From NCBI RefSeq assembly GCF_008692785.1, contig NZ_VXJV01000006.1, positions 248,001 through 312,000 on the forward strand: DNA of 64,000 nucleotides. The letters are read 5' to 3'. The first letter of the stretch is position 1; every line of letters starts with the position of its first letter. Positions 1-10,436 of the stretch are shown here, piece after piece. This DNA comes from Salmonella enterica subsp. diarizonae. Lineage in GTDB: Bacteria; Pseudomonadota; Gammaproteobacteria; Enterobacterales; Enterobacteriaceae. A program made the translations under genes and the position numbers. The notes beneath the pieces were generated by a model. It searched no databases, had not been told where the DNA came from, and worked only from the letters and a program-made list of their open reading frames with translations.

Positions 1-26
1 TCGCTTCTATTTTCTGGCCTGACGCT

Positions 27-1238
27 ATGACCGTCCTCTCCTCACGCAACGCCTTAAAACGTCGTACCTGGGCGCTGTTTATATTCTTCTTTTTACCCGG
101 CCTGCTGATGGCCTCCTGGGCAACCCGAACGCCTGCTATCCGGGACATTCTTTCCATCTCTATCGCGGAAATGGGGGCAGTCTTATTCGGGCTTTCTATC
201 GGTTCAATGAGCGGTATTCTTTGTTCCGCCTGGCTGGTGAAACGATTTGGCACCCGGAAAGTTATTCGCACGACGATGGCCTGCGCAGTAGGCGGGATGG
301 TTATTCTTAGCGTCGCGCTGTGGTGCGCCTCGCCGCTGATTTTTGCCCTGGGGTTAGCCGTTTTCGGCACCAGTTTTGGCGCCGCCGAAGTGGCGATTAA
401 TGTCGAAGGCGCGGCGGTCGAACGCGAGCTGAATAAAACCGTTCTGCCGATGATGCATGGTTTTTACAGTTTCGGCACGCTGGCGGGCGCTGGTGTCGGC
501 ATGGCGTTAACCGCATTAAGCGTCCCGGCTAACATTCATATCATCCTCGCGGCTACCGTGGCTATCGCGCCCATTTTTATCGCCATTCGGGCGATCCCTG
601 ACGGTACGGGTAAAAACGCATCGGAAGGTTCTCACTTTCAGGAAAAAGGATTACCTTTTTATCGGGACATCCAGCTTTTACTCATTGGCGTGGTGGTGCT
701 GGCAATGGCATTCGCCGAAGGCTCTGCGAATGACTGGCTGCCGTTACTGATGGTAGACGGACACGGTTTCAGCCCAACCTCCGGCTCTCTGATCTACGCC
801 GGTTTCACGCTTGGCATGACCGTTGGTCGCTTTAGCGGCGGCTGGTTTATTGACCGCTATAGCCGTGTGACGGTTGTTCGCGCCAGCGCGTTGATGGGAG
901 CACTGGGCATTGGCCTGATTATTTTTGTTGATAGCGCCTGGGTTGCCGGCGTATCAGTCATTCTTTGGGGCTTAGGCGCCTCGCTCGGCTTCCCGCTGAC
1001 CATTTCCGCCGCCAGCGATACTGGTCCCGACGCGCCGACGCGCGTGAGCGTTGTCGCCACGACCGGCTATCTGGCGTTTTTGGTCGGACCGCCGCTGTTG
1101 GGCTATCTGGGAGAGCACTATGGATTACGCAGCGCCATGATGGTCGTGTTGGCGCTGGTTATTCTGGCGACGCTGGTAGCGAAAGCCGTCGCCAAACCTG
1201 TATTGACTCCGCAACCAGTAATGGAGCATAACGCATGA
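27..1238 (+). CDS. ybjJ: MFS transporter YbjJ
   Basis: A 403-residue inner-membrane protein of the major facilitator superfamily with about 12 hydrophobic segments. It keeps the loop after TM2 (VKRFGTR) and a second copy after TM8 (WFIDRYSR), the usual position of the MFS signature in each half. It matches recalled E. coli YbjJ over its whole length. The substrate is not established; a sugar or drug efflux role is only family-level inference. Its last four bases (ATGA) are shared with the start of ybjI, so the two are translationally coupled. Only 26 bases precede it, so its promoter is largely outside the window. Confidence 0.93.
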   Translation: MTVLSSRNALKRRTWALFIFFFLPGLLMASWATRTPAIRDILSISIAEMGAVLFGLSIGSMSGILCSAWLVKRFGTRKVIRTTMACAVGGMVILSVALWCASPLIFALGLAVFGTSFGAAEVAINVEGAAVERELNKTVLPMMHGFYSFGTLAGAGVGMALTALSVPANIHIILAATVAIAPIFIAIRAIPDGTGKNASEGSHFQEKGLPFYRDIQLLLIGVVVLAMAFAEGSANDWLPLLMVDGHGFSPTSGSLIYAGFTLGMTVGRFSGGWFIDRYSRVTVVRASALMGALGIGLIIFVDSAWVAGVSVILWGLGASLGFPLTISAASDTGPDAPTRVSVVATTGYLAFLVGPPLLGYLGEHYGLRSAMMVVLALVILATLVAKAVAKPVLTPQPVMEHNA

Positions 1239-2050
1239 GTATCAAATTAATCGCCGTCGACATGGACGGCACTTTTCTGAGCGATCAAAAAACCTATAAC
1301 CGTGACCGGTTTATGGCGCAGTACCAACAAATGAAGAGGAAAGGCATTCGCTTTGTCGTGGCCAGCGGCAACCAGTATTACCAGTTAATCTCCTTCTTTC
1401 CGGAAATTGCGCACGAAATCGCTTTTGTCGCGGAAAACGGCGGCTGGGTGGTCAGCGAAGGAAAGGATGTTTTTAATGGCGAGCTGACAAAAGCCGACTT
1501 CCAGACGGTTGTCGAACACCTGCTCACACGCGCCGATGTGGAGATTATCGCCTGTGGAAAAAACAGCGCCTACACGCTGAAACAGTACGATGATGCGTTA
1601 AAAACTGTTGCGGCGATGTATTACCATCGCCTGGAGTTTGTAGATAATTTTAATAATATCAACGATGTCTTTTTCAAATTTGGCCTTAATATTACCGATG
1701 AGCGGATACCGGAAGTACAGGCGGCGCTGCACAACGCCATTGGCGATATCATGGTCCCGGTTCATACCGGCTATGGCAGCATCGATTTAATTATTCCCGG
1801 CGTCCATAAAGCCAACGGTCTGCGTCTGTTACAGCAGCGCTGGGGCATTCGTGATAATGAAGTGGTAGTGTTCGGCGACGGCGGCAACGATATTGAGATG
1901 CTACGTCAGGCCGGGTTTAGTTTTGCGATGTCACACGCCAGCGAAGCAGTCGCGGCGGCGGCGAAATACCGCGCCGGATCGAACAACCAGGAAGGCGTGC
2001 TGGATATCATCGACGGCGTATTAAAAAACGAGCCGCCATTCAACCTCTAG
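1235..2050 (+). CDS. ybjI: HAD-family (Cof-type) phosphatase YbjI
   Basis: A 271-residue cytosolic HAD hydrolase of the Cof/IIB type. The nucleophile motif DMDGT is at residues 9-13, motif II is in VVASGN, and the C-terminal Mg-binding motif is [12 protein letters not shown]. coli YbjI dephosphorylates FMN and some sugar phosphates in vitro. It overlaps ybjJ by four bases and is probably in the same transcript. It is a close paralog of YbiV at about 22 kb; both share the stretch [15 protein letters not shown]. The physiological substrate here is inferred, not shown. Confidence 0.93.
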   Translation: MSIKLIAVDMDGTFLSDQKTYNRDRFMAQYQQMKRKGIRFVVASGNQYYQLISFFPEIAHEIAFVAENGGWVVSEGKDVFNGELTKADFQTVVEHLLTRADVEIIACGKNSAYTLKQYDDALKTVAAMYYHRLEFVDNFNNINDVFFKFGLNITDERIPEVQAALHNAIGDIMVPVHTGYGSIDLIIPGVHKANGLRLLQQRWGIRDNEVVVFGDGGNDIEMLRQAGFSFAMSHASEAVAAAAKYRAGSNNQEGVLDIIDGVLKNEPPFNL

Positions 2051-2062
2051 CGGATGGCCTCT

Positions 2063-2096
2063 CTATGCCTGATAGCAGAAAGCTTATCAGGCATAG
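2063..2096. repeat. REP-like inverted repeat after ybjI
   Basis: Two perfect 12-base arms, CTATGCCTGATA (2063-2074) and TATCAGGCATAG (2085-2096), flank a 10-base loop. The core resembles the Y-type REP sequence of enterobacteria. It lies between the convergent ybjI and mdfA genes, and the mdfA stop codon (2087-2089) falls inside its right arm, so the last residues of MdfA are encoded by the repeat. It may act as a bidirectional terminator or mRNA 3' end. Confidence 0.75.
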
Positions 2097-3336
2097 CCGC
2101 TCTCTGGGTCTGTTTGCGAATCCCCCGCCCGCTTATCTTTTAAGAAGACCAGCATCAGCAACAGCCAAAGAATACCGTTTGCCAGATTAAACAGGCTAAA
2201 TAGCCCATTGCCGCCGCTTAACCAGGCGTGTTTACTTACTTCAATGCCAACGGTAAAAATCAGCATTTGTAGCATTCCCATCGCCGCCGAGACCGTTCCT
2301 TTACTCATATCGCTGGAGAAAAGCGTCAGACGCACCAGTCCGGCATTCGCCAGCCCAATGCCAAAAGCGTATAGGCTTAATCCCGCCGTCATCCATAAAT
2401 AAGCATGGGATGAGACCACCGTCGCCGCCGCGGCGATGATCAGCCCCGCGACGATAGGCCAACCACCCATAACGATCAGCGAGCGAACCGTACGTCGGGA
2501 GGTTAAACGCGCCAACACCAGGTTACCGGCGATCAGCGCGCCAAAAACGGGCACCTGTAGCAGACCATATTCATAACTGCTGAGCTGTTCGCCGCTAATA
2601 ATGATAATCGGCGACTGCGCAATCCAGGCCAACAGCGGCAGGCTGACAAATCCCAGCGCTAACGCCCCTGCGACAAACCGCCGGTTTTTTATCACCAGTC
2701 GATAATCCCGGCCCAGCGCCTTGAGCGATAGCGTTTCACCCCGCCGCGTGGCAGTCTCCGGCATTGCGCGCTGTAGCCCGAAAAAGGCGATAGCGGCCAG
2801 CGCGGCAAACAGAATAAACATCCCCTCCCACGGCAGGACATGTACCCATGCCGCCCCGACCAGTGGTCCCAGTAGCGGCGCGATTAACGCCACGTTTGCC
2901 ATCAACGCGGTAATTTTTATACATACCGCTTCCTCAAAGGATTCCTGAATCGCGGCATACCCTACAGCGCCGATAAAACACAGACTAATCCCTTGCAAAA
3001 AACGCAGGAACGTAAATTGTTCAATGTTTTTCGCCAGTAGCGTCGCCAGGCAGGTGACAATAAACCACACGACGCCCGCCAGCATCACGGGACGACGGCC
3101 AATACGGTCTGACAACGGTCCAAGCAGCCACTGTAAGAACATGCCGCCCGCCAGATAAGCGGTCATAGACGTAGGAACCAGTCCAGGCTCGCCTGATACT
3201 GCTCAACCACCGCCAGCATACCCGGCTGTATCATGTCATTGCCAATATAAGTAGAAAATTCGTACAGCACCAGACAGAGAGGAAAAAGCAGAGCCTGACG
3301 TCCCAGCCTGGCGCCTGATTGTAAACGGTTATGCAT
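2087..3336 (-). pseudogene. mdfA: mdfA multidrug efflux gene, disrupted by a 1-base frameshift
   Basis: The two halves together match MdfA/Cmr, a 12-TM proton-driven multidrug antiporter. The ATG at 3334-3336 has a purine-rich SD (GAAGAGAT) and opens a frame running through [10 protein letters not shown] (codon 53, 3178-3180). It then reads FLRL and stops at 57 residues. Adding one G (a C on the + strand) at 3177/3178 restores [14 protein letters not shown] and gives 416 codons, against 410 in E. coli. The downstream frame is open for 359 codons from native Met58 (3166) to 2087. The stop and that Met overlap as ATGA, so reinitiation could give a protein lacking TM1. The lesion is seen directly; whether it is a real mutation or a sequencing error cannot be told. 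Confidence 0.88.
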
Positions 3337-3462
3337 ACCATCTCTTCGCCAATAAAAAACCGCGCAGAGTGTAATGAAAGTCCGGGAACTGAGATAGCGA
3401 ATTATGAGGCTGCAAGGGAAATAGCGCACATTTTTACAGAAAGCCGCTTAGCGCTTGCGTAC

Positions 3463-3479
3463 TTTAAGGTTAATTTAAG
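3463..3479 (+). promoter_or_regulatory. PmrA box upstream of ybjG
   Basis: TTTAAG-GTTAA-TTTAAG is an exact match to the PmrA (BasR) half-site pattern YTTAAK-N5-YTTAAK. A plausible -10 (TATCAT, 3490-3495) follows 10 bases later, the spacing seen at PmrA-activated promoters. ybjG (mig-13) is known as a PmrA-regulated gene in Salmonella, so the assignment fits established knowledge. Confidence 0.8.
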
Positions 3480-3649
3480 TTTGCGCCGTTATCATGGAAG
3501 TTGTTTTATGCCATTGTCTTAAATCTCTTCATGTTGCAGCCAAATAAGACAATACCGCTTTTCCTCCCTGTTACGCTGCATTTATGCTCAGTTTGCACGG
3601 GGATGAGTTGGCTGTCCCTTTTGATTTCATTGCTCTGAGCCTGGATGTT

Positions 3650-4258
3650 ATGCTGGAAAACCTTAACGACTCGCTGTTTTATGTTATTAACGCCACGCCT
3701 GATTCCGCGCAGTGGATGATTTCGCTCGCTATCTTTATCGCCAAAGATGCCATCAACATCGTCCCGCTTTTAGTTGTTGTGCTCTGGCTGTGGGGCCCGC
3801 GCGATCAGGTCTGCGCTCAGCGCCAACTGATCGTTAAAATAGGCATCGCGCTGATTATCAGTCTGGCGGTCTCCTGGACAATGGGACACCTTTTCCCGCA
3901 CGACCGTCCTTTTGTCGATCATATCGGCTACAACTTCCTGCATCATGCCGCCGATGACTCTTTCCCCAGCGATCACGGTACGGTGATTTTTACCTTTGCG
4001 CTGGCGTTTTTGTTCTGGCACCGCCTCTGGTCAGGCATCGTGATGATGGCGATAGCTATTACCATCGCCTGGTCGCGCGTCTATCTCGGCGTACACTGGC
4101 CGTTAGATATGATTGGCGCGCTACTGGTAGCGATGCTTGGTTGCCTGAGCGCGCAACTGATCTGGCAACGGTACGGCGCGCCGATCTACCAGGCGCTGCA
4201 ACGTTGTTACCGTTTCTGTTTCGCGCTGCCCATTCGAAAAGGCTGGGTACGTGACTAA
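3650..4258 (+). CDS. ybjG: Undecaprenyl-diphosphate phosphatase YbjG (PAP2 family)
   Basis: A 202-residue membrane phosphatase of the PAP2/BcrC type. It recycles the lipid carrier for peptidoglycan and O-antigen by hydrolysing undecaprenyl diphosphate on the periplasmic side. The PAP2 motifs are visible: FPHDRPF, PSDHGT (catalytic His) and SRVYLGVHWPLD. The start at 3650 (MLENLN) matches the E. coli N-terminus; a longer frame opens at 3584 but lacks homology. A PmrA box lies about 170 bases upstream. PmrA control would join carrier recycling to the lipid A modification response. Confidence 0.92.
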   Translation: MLENLNDSLFYVINATPDSAQWMISLAIFIAKDAINIVPLLVVVLWLWGPRDQVCAQRQLIVKIGIALIISLAVSWTMGHLFPHDRPFVDHIGYNFLHHAADDSFPSDHGTVIFTFALAFLFWHRLWSGIVMMAIAITIAWSRVYLGVHWPLDMIGALLVAMLGCLSAQLIWQRYGAPIYQALQRCYRFCFALPIRKGWVRD

Positions 4259-4280
4259 ACAGCGAAAAAAAGAGTAATAT

Positions 4281-4313
4281 TAAGCGCTCTGTATGGTGCG
4301 GAGCGCTTATTTA
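4281..4313 (+). terminator. Hairpin between ybjG and deoR
   Basis: TAAGCGCTC (4281-4289) pairs with GAGCGCTTA (4301-4309) as a 9-bp stem, followed by TTTAACT. It is a plausible terminator for ybjG, though its T tract is short. It lies just upstream of the deoR ribosome-binding site (AGGAG). Confidence 0.55.
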
Positions 4314-4329
4314 ACTCTCCAGGAGAACT

Positions 4330-5088
4330 ATGGAAACGCGACGCGACGAGCGTATTGGTCAATTGCTGCAGGCCTTAAAACGCAGCGATAAACTTCACCT
4401 TAAAGAAGCCGCGACCCTGTTGGGCGTCTCTGAAATGACCATTCGTCGCGACCTGAACCATAAAAGCGCGCCTGTCGTGTTGCTGGGCGGCTATATCGTA
4501 CTGGAGCCCCGCAGCGCCAGTCATTATCTGTTAAGCGATCAAAAATCTCGTCTGGTGGAAGAAAAACGCCGAGCCGCTCAGTTGGCTGCGGGCCTGGTAC
4601 AGGCGCATCAGACGGTATTTATTGACTGCGGCACCACCACGCCGTGGATCATTGAAGCCATTGATAATGACCTTCCCTTTACGGCGGTGTGCTATTCACT
4701 TAATACCTTTCTGGCGCTGCAGGACAAACCACATTGTCGCGCCATCCTCAGCGGCGGGGAGTTTCACTCCAGCAACGCCATTTTCAAACCGCTTGATTTC
4801 CATGAAACGTTAAACAATATTTGTCCGGATATCGCGTTTTATTCCGCCGCCGGCGTTCATACCAGTAAAGGCGCTACCTGCTTTAATCTGGAAGAACTGC
4901 CGGTAAAACATTGGGCAATGACGATGGCGCAGTGCCATGTGCTGGTGGTGGATCACAGTAAATTCGGCAAGGTACGTCCGGCGCGAATGGGGGAATTATC
5001 ACGCTTTGATACGATTATCAGCGACCGCCGGCCCGATGAGACATTTGTGGCCTACGCCAAAGCGCAACAAATTAACCTGATGTATTAA
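4330..5088 (+). CDS. deoR: Deoxyribose operon repressor DeoR
   Basis: A 252-residue transcription repressor of the DeoR family, acting on the deo nucleoside catabolic genes with deoxyribose-5-phosphate as inducer. The N-terminal winged helix-turn-helix (about residues 8-55, with EAATLLGVSEMTIRRDL as recognition region) is followed by the sugar-phosphate-sensing domain with the motif IDCGTTT. It has a good SD (CAGGAGAACT) and stands alone between ybjG and convergent dacC. Full-length match to E. coli DeoR. Confidence 0.95.
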   Translation: METRRDERIGQLLQALKRSDKLHLKEAATLLGVSEMTIRRDLNHKSAPVVLLGGYIVLEPRSASHYLLSDQKSRLVEEKRRAAQLAAGLVQAHQTVFIDCGTTTPWIIEAIDNDLPFTAVCYSLNTFLALQDKPHCRAILSGGEFHSSNAIFKPLDFHETLNNICPDIAFYSAAGVHTSKGATCFNLEELPVKHWAMTMAQCHVLVVDHSKFGKVRPARMGELSRFDTIISDRRPDETFVAYAKAQQINLMY

Positions 5089-5097
5089 CCGCAGGTC

Positions 5098-5120
5098 GCC
5101 GGATGAGACGCACACCCGGC
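5098..5120. repeat. Short REP-like hairpin between deoR and dacC
   Basis: GCCGG (5098-5102) and CCGGC (5116-5120) flank a loop containing GATGAGACGC, resembling a degenerate REP unit. It lies between two convergent genes and may shape both mRNA 3' ends. Confidence 0.45.
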
Positions 5121-5132
5121 AACGAGGTTATT

Positions 5133-6335
5133 TTACGAGAACCAACCGCCAAACCATTGATGGAATTTCATCAGCACAAAATCCCACATCCGGCTAAAAA
5201 ATCCGCCCTCATCGACGTTTTCCATCACCATTAACGGACGTTGCTCAATGGATTTTCCGTTGAGCTGGAAATCGATGGCGCCGACAACCTGCCCTTTCTT
5301 CAACGGCGCCGTGAGCTGTGGTTCATTCAACGTAAAACTGGCCTTCAGGTTTTTAAGCTGCCCACGCGGAATCGTCACAGACCCCGCGTCGCCCGCCCCT
5401 AAATTGACCTCACGCTTATCGCCAAACCAGACCCGTTGCGTCACGAATGTCGCGTCAGGTTTAATCGGCGTGACCGTTTCAAAGAAGCGAAAACCCCAGG
5501 TCAGCAGTTTTTCTGACTCATTAAAACGAATACGATCCGTTTTCGCCCCCAGCACGACGGAGATCAGACGCATATCGCCCTGAGTGGCGGAGGCGACAAG
5601 GTTATACCCAGCGCCTGTCGTTGTCCCCGTTTTCATGCCGTCGACATGCAGATTGGTGCTCCACAACAGGCGGTTGCGGTTTGGTTGACGAATATTATTA
5701 AAGGTAAACTCTTTCTCTTTATGAATGGCGTATTCGTCAGGCACGTCGTGAATCAAGGCTTTGCCGAGCAGCGCCATATCGCGAGCGGTACTGAACTGCC
5801 CTGGCGCATCAAGACCGTGCACCGTCTGGAAGGTTGTATTCGTTAACCCCAGTCGTTTCGCATAGGCGTTCATCAGGCCGATAAAGGACTCCTGGCTTCC
5901 GGCAACGTAGTCGGCAAGCGCGATACAGGCATCGTTACCTGACTGAATGATGATGCCTTTATTAAGATCCGCAACCGACACCTGATCGCCCGGCTTCAGA
6001 AACATCACCGACGACCCACGTAGCGCCGGGTTCCCCGTCGCCCAGGCATCTTTGCCCACCGTCACCATATCGGTCAGCTTGATTTTCCCTGCCTTCAGCG
6101 CCTGGCCCACCACGTAGCTGGTCATAATTTTTGTCAAACTGGCAGGGTCGAGTTTCTCATCAGCGTTGCCTTCCGCCAGCACTTTACCGCTGGCGTAATC
6201 CATTAAGATCCAGGCTCGCGCATCAACGCCCGGCGGCGCGATCGTTTGTTCCTCTGCCTTTACAGGCGAAACGAAAAGGAATAAGAGAACCGAACCTGCC
6301 GCGAGGCTACGAAGGGAAGAAGCGTATTGCGTCAT
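5133..6335 (-). CDS. dacC: D-alanyl-D-alanine carboxypeptidase DacC (PBP6)
   Basis: A 400-residue periplasmic penicillin-binding protein that trims the terminal D-Ala from peptidoglycan pentapeptides. A signal peptide (about residues 1-27, cleavage near VKA-EEQ) precedes the S11 domain with SLTK (Ser66 nucleophile, Lys69), SGN and KTG (in MKTGTT). A PBP5-type C-terminal domain follows, ending in an amphipathic anchor ([10 protein letters not shown]). The ATG at 6335 matches the E. coli start; an in-frame extension to 6413 is not conserved. Confidence 0.95.
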   Translation of the reverse strand: MTQYASSLRSLAAGSVLLFLFVSPVKAEEQTIAPPGVDARAWILMDYASGKVLAEGNADEKLDPASLTKIMTSYVVGQALKAGKIKLTDMVTVGKDAWATGNPALRGSSVMFLKPGDQVSVADLNKGIIIQSGNDACIALADYVAGSQESFIGLMNAYAKRLGLTNTTFQTVHGLDAPGQFSTARDMALLGKALIHDVPDEYAIHKEKEFTFNNIRQPNRNRLLWSTNLHVDGMKTGTTTGAGYNLVASATQGDMRLISVVLGAKTDRIRFNESEKLLTWGFRFFETVTPIKPDATFVTQRVWFGDKREVNLGAGDAGSVTIPRGQLKNLKASFTLNEPQLTAPLKKGQVVGAIDFQLNGKSIEQRPLMVMENVDEGGFFSRMWDFVLMKFHQWFGGWFS

Positions 6336-6578
6336 AGTACCACCCGAGTATCCATTCCAAAAACACACGTCACACCACCGTGTAATAAGTGCGGTGAGTA
6401 ATAACGCACTCACAACGTTAAAGAAACCGTAACTTGGTAAAGTTTTTAAAGTTTATGCAATAACATCCCGTTACGCTTCCTTCATAACGATTTTTTTACA
6501 GAATGTTGTGTAAATGTTAGGTTTATCTCATTGTAGGCCGATTACTGTCATCATCCTGATAAAACAGAAGGGGTTAAT

Positions 6579-7205
6579 ATGATTACGCTGTGGGGCCGGA
6601 ACAACTCGGCTAACGTTAAAAAAGTGTTGTGGACGCTTGAAGAGCTGGAACTGCCATACGATCAAATTCTGGCAGGCGGAAAATTCGGCGTTAACCAGGA
6701 TGCCGACTATCTGGCGATGAATCCTAATGGGCTGGTGCCGCTGCTTAAAGATGATGAAACCAACCTGTTATTGTGGGAATCCAATGCCATTGTCCGCTAT
6801 CTGGCGGCGCAATACGGCCAGAACCGGCTATGGGTTGATAATCCGGCGCGGCGTGCGGAGGGCGAAAAATGGATGGACTGGGCGAATCAAACGTTAAGCC
6901 CGGCGCACCGCGTGATCCTGATGGGACTGGTCAGAACCCCGCCGGAAAAACGCGATCGGGCGGCAATTGAAGCCGGTATCGAAAAGTGTGATAGCCTGTT
7001 CGTGCTTCTTGATGATACTCTGGCCCGCCAGCCGTGGTTCTCCGGGGATAACTTTGGCACCGGCGATATCGCCATTGCGCCTTTCGTCTATAACCTGTTG
7101 AACGTGGGTCTGAAGTGGACGCCACGCCCGAATCTGGAGCGCTGGTATCAACAGCTCACCGAGCGCCCTGCTTTTCGTAAAGTGGTGATGATCCCGGTTA
7201 CCTAA
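6579..7205 (+). CDS. gstB: Glutathione S-transferase GstB
   Basis: A 208-residue cytosolic GST-like protein, formerly YliJ. The N-terminal thioredoxin-fold domain contains the cis-Pro motif region GLVPLL and the glutathione-contacting [10 protein letters not shown]. An all-helical C-terminal domain follows. E. coli GstB conjugates glutathione to bromoacetate and similar electrophiles. The SD AAGGGG lies 7 bases before the ATG. It converges on yliI with a 4-base overlap of the two 3' ends. Confidence 0.9.
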   Translation: MITLWGRNNSANVKKVLWTLEELELPYDQILAGGKFGVNQDADYLAMNPNGLVPLLKDDETNLLLWESNAIVRYLAAQYGQNRLWVDNPARRAEGEKWMDWANQTLSPAHRVILMGLVRTPPEKRDRAAIEAGIEKCDSLFVLLDDTLARQPWFSGDNFGTGDIAIAPFVYNLLNVGLKWTPRPNLERWYQQLTERPAFRKVVMIPVT

Positions 7206-8335
7206 CGCGTGGCTGCGGTATCGGGTGAAGGACTTACCTTGAGTAACTGCCCGTCGGACTCATCGGTTAACACATATAAGTAGCCGTCAGGTCCGACACG
7301 TACATCACGGATACGCTGCTTTCTGTCACCCAGAATACGGCCTTCTTCCGTCACCGTATTTCCATCGACGCGCATCACAATAACCTCTTTATCTTTTAGC
7401 GCGCCGATAAACAGTTTGTGCCGCCACGGCGCAAAAACATCGCTGGCATAAAAAGCCATTCCGCTGATCGCCGGAGAATCCTTCCAGTAGTAAACCGGTT
7501 GCTCTGTCCCCTCCACAATTTCACCTTTAGCTTCCGGCACTTTCAGACCGCTATAGTTGATGCCCCATGTGGCCAGCGGCCAGCCATAATTTTTGCCTTT
7601 TTCCGGGATGTTAATTTCATCGCCGCCGCGCGGGCCGTGTTCATGCAGCCATAGCGCGCCGCTCCAGGGATTGATGGCCAGTCCCTGCGGATTACGAATA
7701 CCGTAAGACCAGATTTCCGGACGCACGCCCGCCTGATGTACAAACGGATTATCCGGCGGGATTTCGCCCTGCCCGGTCAGGCGCACCAGCTTACCCTGTA
7801 ATTTATCCAAATCCTGTGCGGTAGCGCGCTGGTTATTTTCACCCAGGGCAATAAAAAGAGCCCCTTTCGCATCGAATACCATACGTCCGCCAAAATGGTT
7901 GCCGGTAGACAACTTAGGCATCTGGCGAAACACGGTACGAAAATGCTCCAGACGCTGAAGATCGTCGCTCAGCCGCCCAAAGCCGACTGCCGTACCGGCG
8001 TTTCCTTCGCGGTCAGCTTCAGCATAGCTCAGCCAGACGCGGCGCGACTGGGCGAAATCAGGTGCCAGCACGACGTCCAGCAAACCTCCCTGCCCGTTTG
8101 CCCACACTTTCGGTACGCCAGCCAGCGGATCGGAAAGTCCCCGCCCCGCCTGCCAGTGGCGCAGTTGTCCCCCTTTCAGGGTAATGAGCATCCCACGATT
8201 ATCCGGCAAAAAAGCCAGCGACCACGGGTGATCGAGCCGGGTTTGCAGTACCTCAACATTCACCGGCGCAAGATTCGCGTTTGCCCACGAAGAGAAAAGA
8301 GAGAATGAAACTACCGCGAGAAGTATTCGACGCAT
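7202..8335 (-). CDS. yliI: PQQ-dependent aldose sugar dehydrogenase YliI
   Basis: A 377-residue secreted beta-propeller protein (soluble glucose dehydrogenase family) that oxidises aldoses with pyrroloquinoline quinone. A signal peptide (residues 1 to about 20, ending near ANA) precedes motifs typical of the family: [29 protein letters not shown] and [12 protein letters not shown]. coli makes the apo-enzyme but not PQQ, and no PQQ synthesis genes are seen here. The start at 8335 gives the signal peptide directly; the frame extends to 8407 without homology. Confidence 0.9.
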   Translation of the reverse strand: MRRILLAVVSFSLFSSWANANLAPVNVEVLQTRLDHPWSLAFLPDNRGMLITLKGGQLRHWQAGRGLSDPLAGVPKVWANGQGGLLDVVLAPDFAQSRRVWLSYAEADREGNAGTAVGFGRLSDDLQRLEHFRTVFRQMPKLSTGNHFGGRMVFDAKGALFIALGENNQRATAQDLDKLQGKLVRLTGQGEIPPDNPFVHQAGVRPEIWSYGIRNPQGLAINPWSGALWLHEHGPRGGDEINIPEKGKNYGWPLATWGINYSGLKVPEAKGEIVEGTEQPVYYWKDSPAISGMAFYASDVFAPWRHKLFIGALKDKEVIVMRVDGNTVTEEGRILGDRKQRIRDVRVGPDGYLYVLTDESDGQLLKVSPSPDTAATR

Positions 8336-8424
8336 ACCACCTCCTTCAGTGCTCTGCGTTAAAGCGTAGCCAGCATCGGAAGAGGTCGATTTATTTTTAC
8401 AAAACATTAAGCGGCACGGTCCGG

Positions 8425-8449
8425 TAAAAAGGGGGAGTCGCCTCCCCCC
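8425..8449 (-). terminator. Terminator of bssR
   Basis: Read on the minus strand, a GC-rich hairpin (GGGGGAG, GCGA loop, CTCCCCC) is followed by TTTTTA. This is a clear intrinsic terminator immediately after the bssR stop codon. Confidence 0.85.
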
Positions 8450-8453
8450 TTGT

Positions 8454-8837
8454 TCAGACCTGTGTAAGCGGTGAATGTGCTTTCAGACTCTGAATACTCA
8501 GCGTCAAAGTTGTCAGACAGTTTTCAAGTTTATCTGCGTTGACGGCAATAAAGGTCGGACAATCATGGTGTCCGCTCATTAAACAAACGGCGGCGGCTGC
8601 GAGCGCGCCTTCGGCACGGCGCAGCGCGTTCCACTCTTCCTGATCGAGATGCAGTCCCTGCCGTAAAGCTTGATCGTGGAGCTCGCGATTCAGTTCAAAA
8701 AAATTGTCACGCAGAGTGTCACTTTCGCTGACTGACATATACCCCTTCGCTTTTCGCAATTGCAGATAAGCGGCAAGATCGATGCGCGCGTTTATCAGCT
8801 TGTTGAGAAGATCGGTTCTCAGTCTGTCAACGACCAT
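8454..8837 (-). CDS. bssR: Biofilm regulator BssR
   Basis: A 127-residue cytosolic protein, formerly YliH, conserved in enterobacteria. It is mostly helical with no recognisable DNA-binding motif; a distinctive stretch is VCLMSGHHDCPT. In E. coli it alters biofilm formation and indole/AI-2-related expression. It starts at the ATG encoding MVVDR. It has its own terminator, so it looks monocistronic. Confidence 0.88.
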   Translation of the reverse strand: MVVDRLRTDLLNKLINARIDLAAYLQLRKAKGYMSVSESDTLRDNFFELNRELHDQALRQGLHLDQEEWNALRRAEGALAAAAVCLMSGHHDCPTFIAVNADKLENCLTTLTLSIQSLKAHSPLTQV

Positions 8838-9067
8838 ACCTTTTTTCCTCCTCTTTTCTACCAGGGTTCAACATAATAGTATGGTCGTTTTTTAGACAAA
8901 GGGGTGTCAGAGATCAAGAATTTTCTTAGAATTAGCCTTTTTCACCTTTTGCTGATAACCACAGCGGTTGACGCCGACGTTCCCGATGAGATTGCGATAC
9001 AATTTTTGTCCGGATATCTGTAGAATCCCTGCCCTGACCATTCCAATAAATGAACACTTTTTAAGCT

Positions 9068-10393
9068 ATGAGTAATGTAACCCACCAGCCAAAGATCGGC
9101 TTCGTTTCCCTGGGCTGTCCGAAAAACCTCGTTGATTCGGAACGCATCCTGACTGAACTGCGTACCGAAGGCTATGACGTTGTACCACGCTATGACGATG
9201 CGGATATGGTTATCGTTAATACCTGTGGCTTTATTGACAGCGCGGTACAAGAGTCACTGGAAGCCATTGGCGAAGCGCTGAACGAAAACGGTAAGGTAAT
9301 CGTCACCGGCTGCCTGGGCGCAAAAGAAGATCAGATCCGCGAAGTGCATCCGAAAGTACTGGAAATCACCGGGCCGCATAGCTATGAGCAAGTTCTGCAG
9401 CACGTCCATCATTACGTACCGAAACCGAAGCACAATCCATTTTTAAGCCTCGTACCGGAACAGGGTGTAAAACTGACGCCGCGCCATTATGCGTATCTGA
9501 AAATTTCTGAAGGCTGTAATCACCGCTGCACGTTCTGCATCATCCCGTCGATGCGCGGGGATCTGGTCAGCCGTCCAATTGGCGACGTATTAAGCGAAGC
9601 GAAACGTCTGGTTGATGCCGGGGTCAAAGAGATTCTGGTGATTTCGCAAGATACCTCCGCCTACGGCGTAGATGTAAAGCACCGCACCGGATTCCACAAT
9701 GGCGAACCGGTGAAAACCAGTATGGTGAGCCTGTGCGAGCAGTTATCAAAACTGGGCGTCTGGACGCGTCTGCACTACGTCTACCCCTACCCGCACGTCG
9801 ATGATGTGATTCCGCTAATGGCGGAAGGCAAAATCCTGCCCTATCTGGACATCCCGCTGCAACATGCCAGCCCGCGGATTCTTAAACTGATGAAACGTCC
9901 AGGTTCCGTTGACCGCCAACTGGCGCGCATTAAGCAGTGGCGCGAAATCTGCCCGGAACTGACCCTACGATCCACCTTTATTGTCGGCTTCCCCGGCGAA
10001 ACGGAAGAAGACTTCCAGATGCTGCTCGACTTCCTGAAAGAGGCGCGTCTCGATCGCGTAGGCTGCTTCAAGTACAGCCCTGTGGAAGGCGCAGGCGCGA
10101 ATGACCTGCCGGATCAGGTGCCGGAAGAGGTGAAAGAAGAACGCTGGAACCGCTTTATGCAACTGCAACAGCAAATCTCCGCTGAACGCTTGCAGGAAAA
10201 AGTGGGCCGCGAAATTCTGGTGATCGTTGATGAGGTTGACGAAGAAGGCGCTATTGGGCGTAGCATGGCGGATGCGCCGGAAATTGACGGCGCGGTCTAT
10301 TTGAACGGCGAAACCAACGTCAAACCGGGCGATATCGTGCGCGTGAAAGTAGAAAACGTCGACGAATATGATTTGTGGGGCAGTCGGGTTTAA
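9068..10393 (+). CDS. rimO: Ribosomal protein S12 methylthiotransferase RimO
   Basis: A 441-residue radical-SAM enzyme that adds a methylthio group to Asp89 (E. coli count 88/89) of ribosomal protein S12. The N-terminal MTTase domain carries Cys17, Cys53 and Cys82 for one Fe-S cluster. The radical-SAM domain has Cys150, Cys154 and Cys157 (CNHRCTFC) for the other. A C-terminal TRAM domain ends the protein. Full-length match to E. coli RimO. Confidence 0.95.
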   Translation: MSNVTHQPKIGFVSLGCPKNLVDSERILTELRTEGYDVVPRYDDADMVIVNTCGFIDSAVQESLEAIGEALNENGKVIVTGCLGAKEDQIREVHPKVLEITGPHSYEQVLQHVHHYVPKPKHNPFLSLVPEQGVKLTPRHYAYLKISEGCNHRCTFCIIPSMRGDLVSRPIGDVLSEAKRLVDAGVKEILVISQDTSAYGVDVKHRTGFHNGEPVKTSMVSLCEQLSKLGVWTRLHYVYPYPHVDDVIPLMAEGKILPYLDIPLQHASPRILKLMKRPGSVDRQLARIKQWREICPELTLRSTFIVGFPGETEEDFQMLLDFLKEARLDRVGCFKYSPVEGAGANDLPDQVPEEVKEERWNRFMQLQQQISAERLQEKVGREILVIVDEVDEEGAIGRSMADAPEIDGAVYLNGETNVKPGDIVRVKVENVDEYDLWGSRV

Positions 10394-10436
10394 CGCCTCC
10401 TCCCCCGGCGCGGGTGCCGGGCAGTACCGCAGAAAC

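Noticed and set aside
7895-8308. 137-codon forward frame opposite yliI
   Set aside because: yliI on the minus strand has signal peptide and propeller motifs; the opposite frame shows none.
8968-9003. Sigma-70 promoter TTGACG and TACAAT before rimO
   Set aside because: The spacing is 24 bases, far from 17, so the pair cannot be supported as one promoter.
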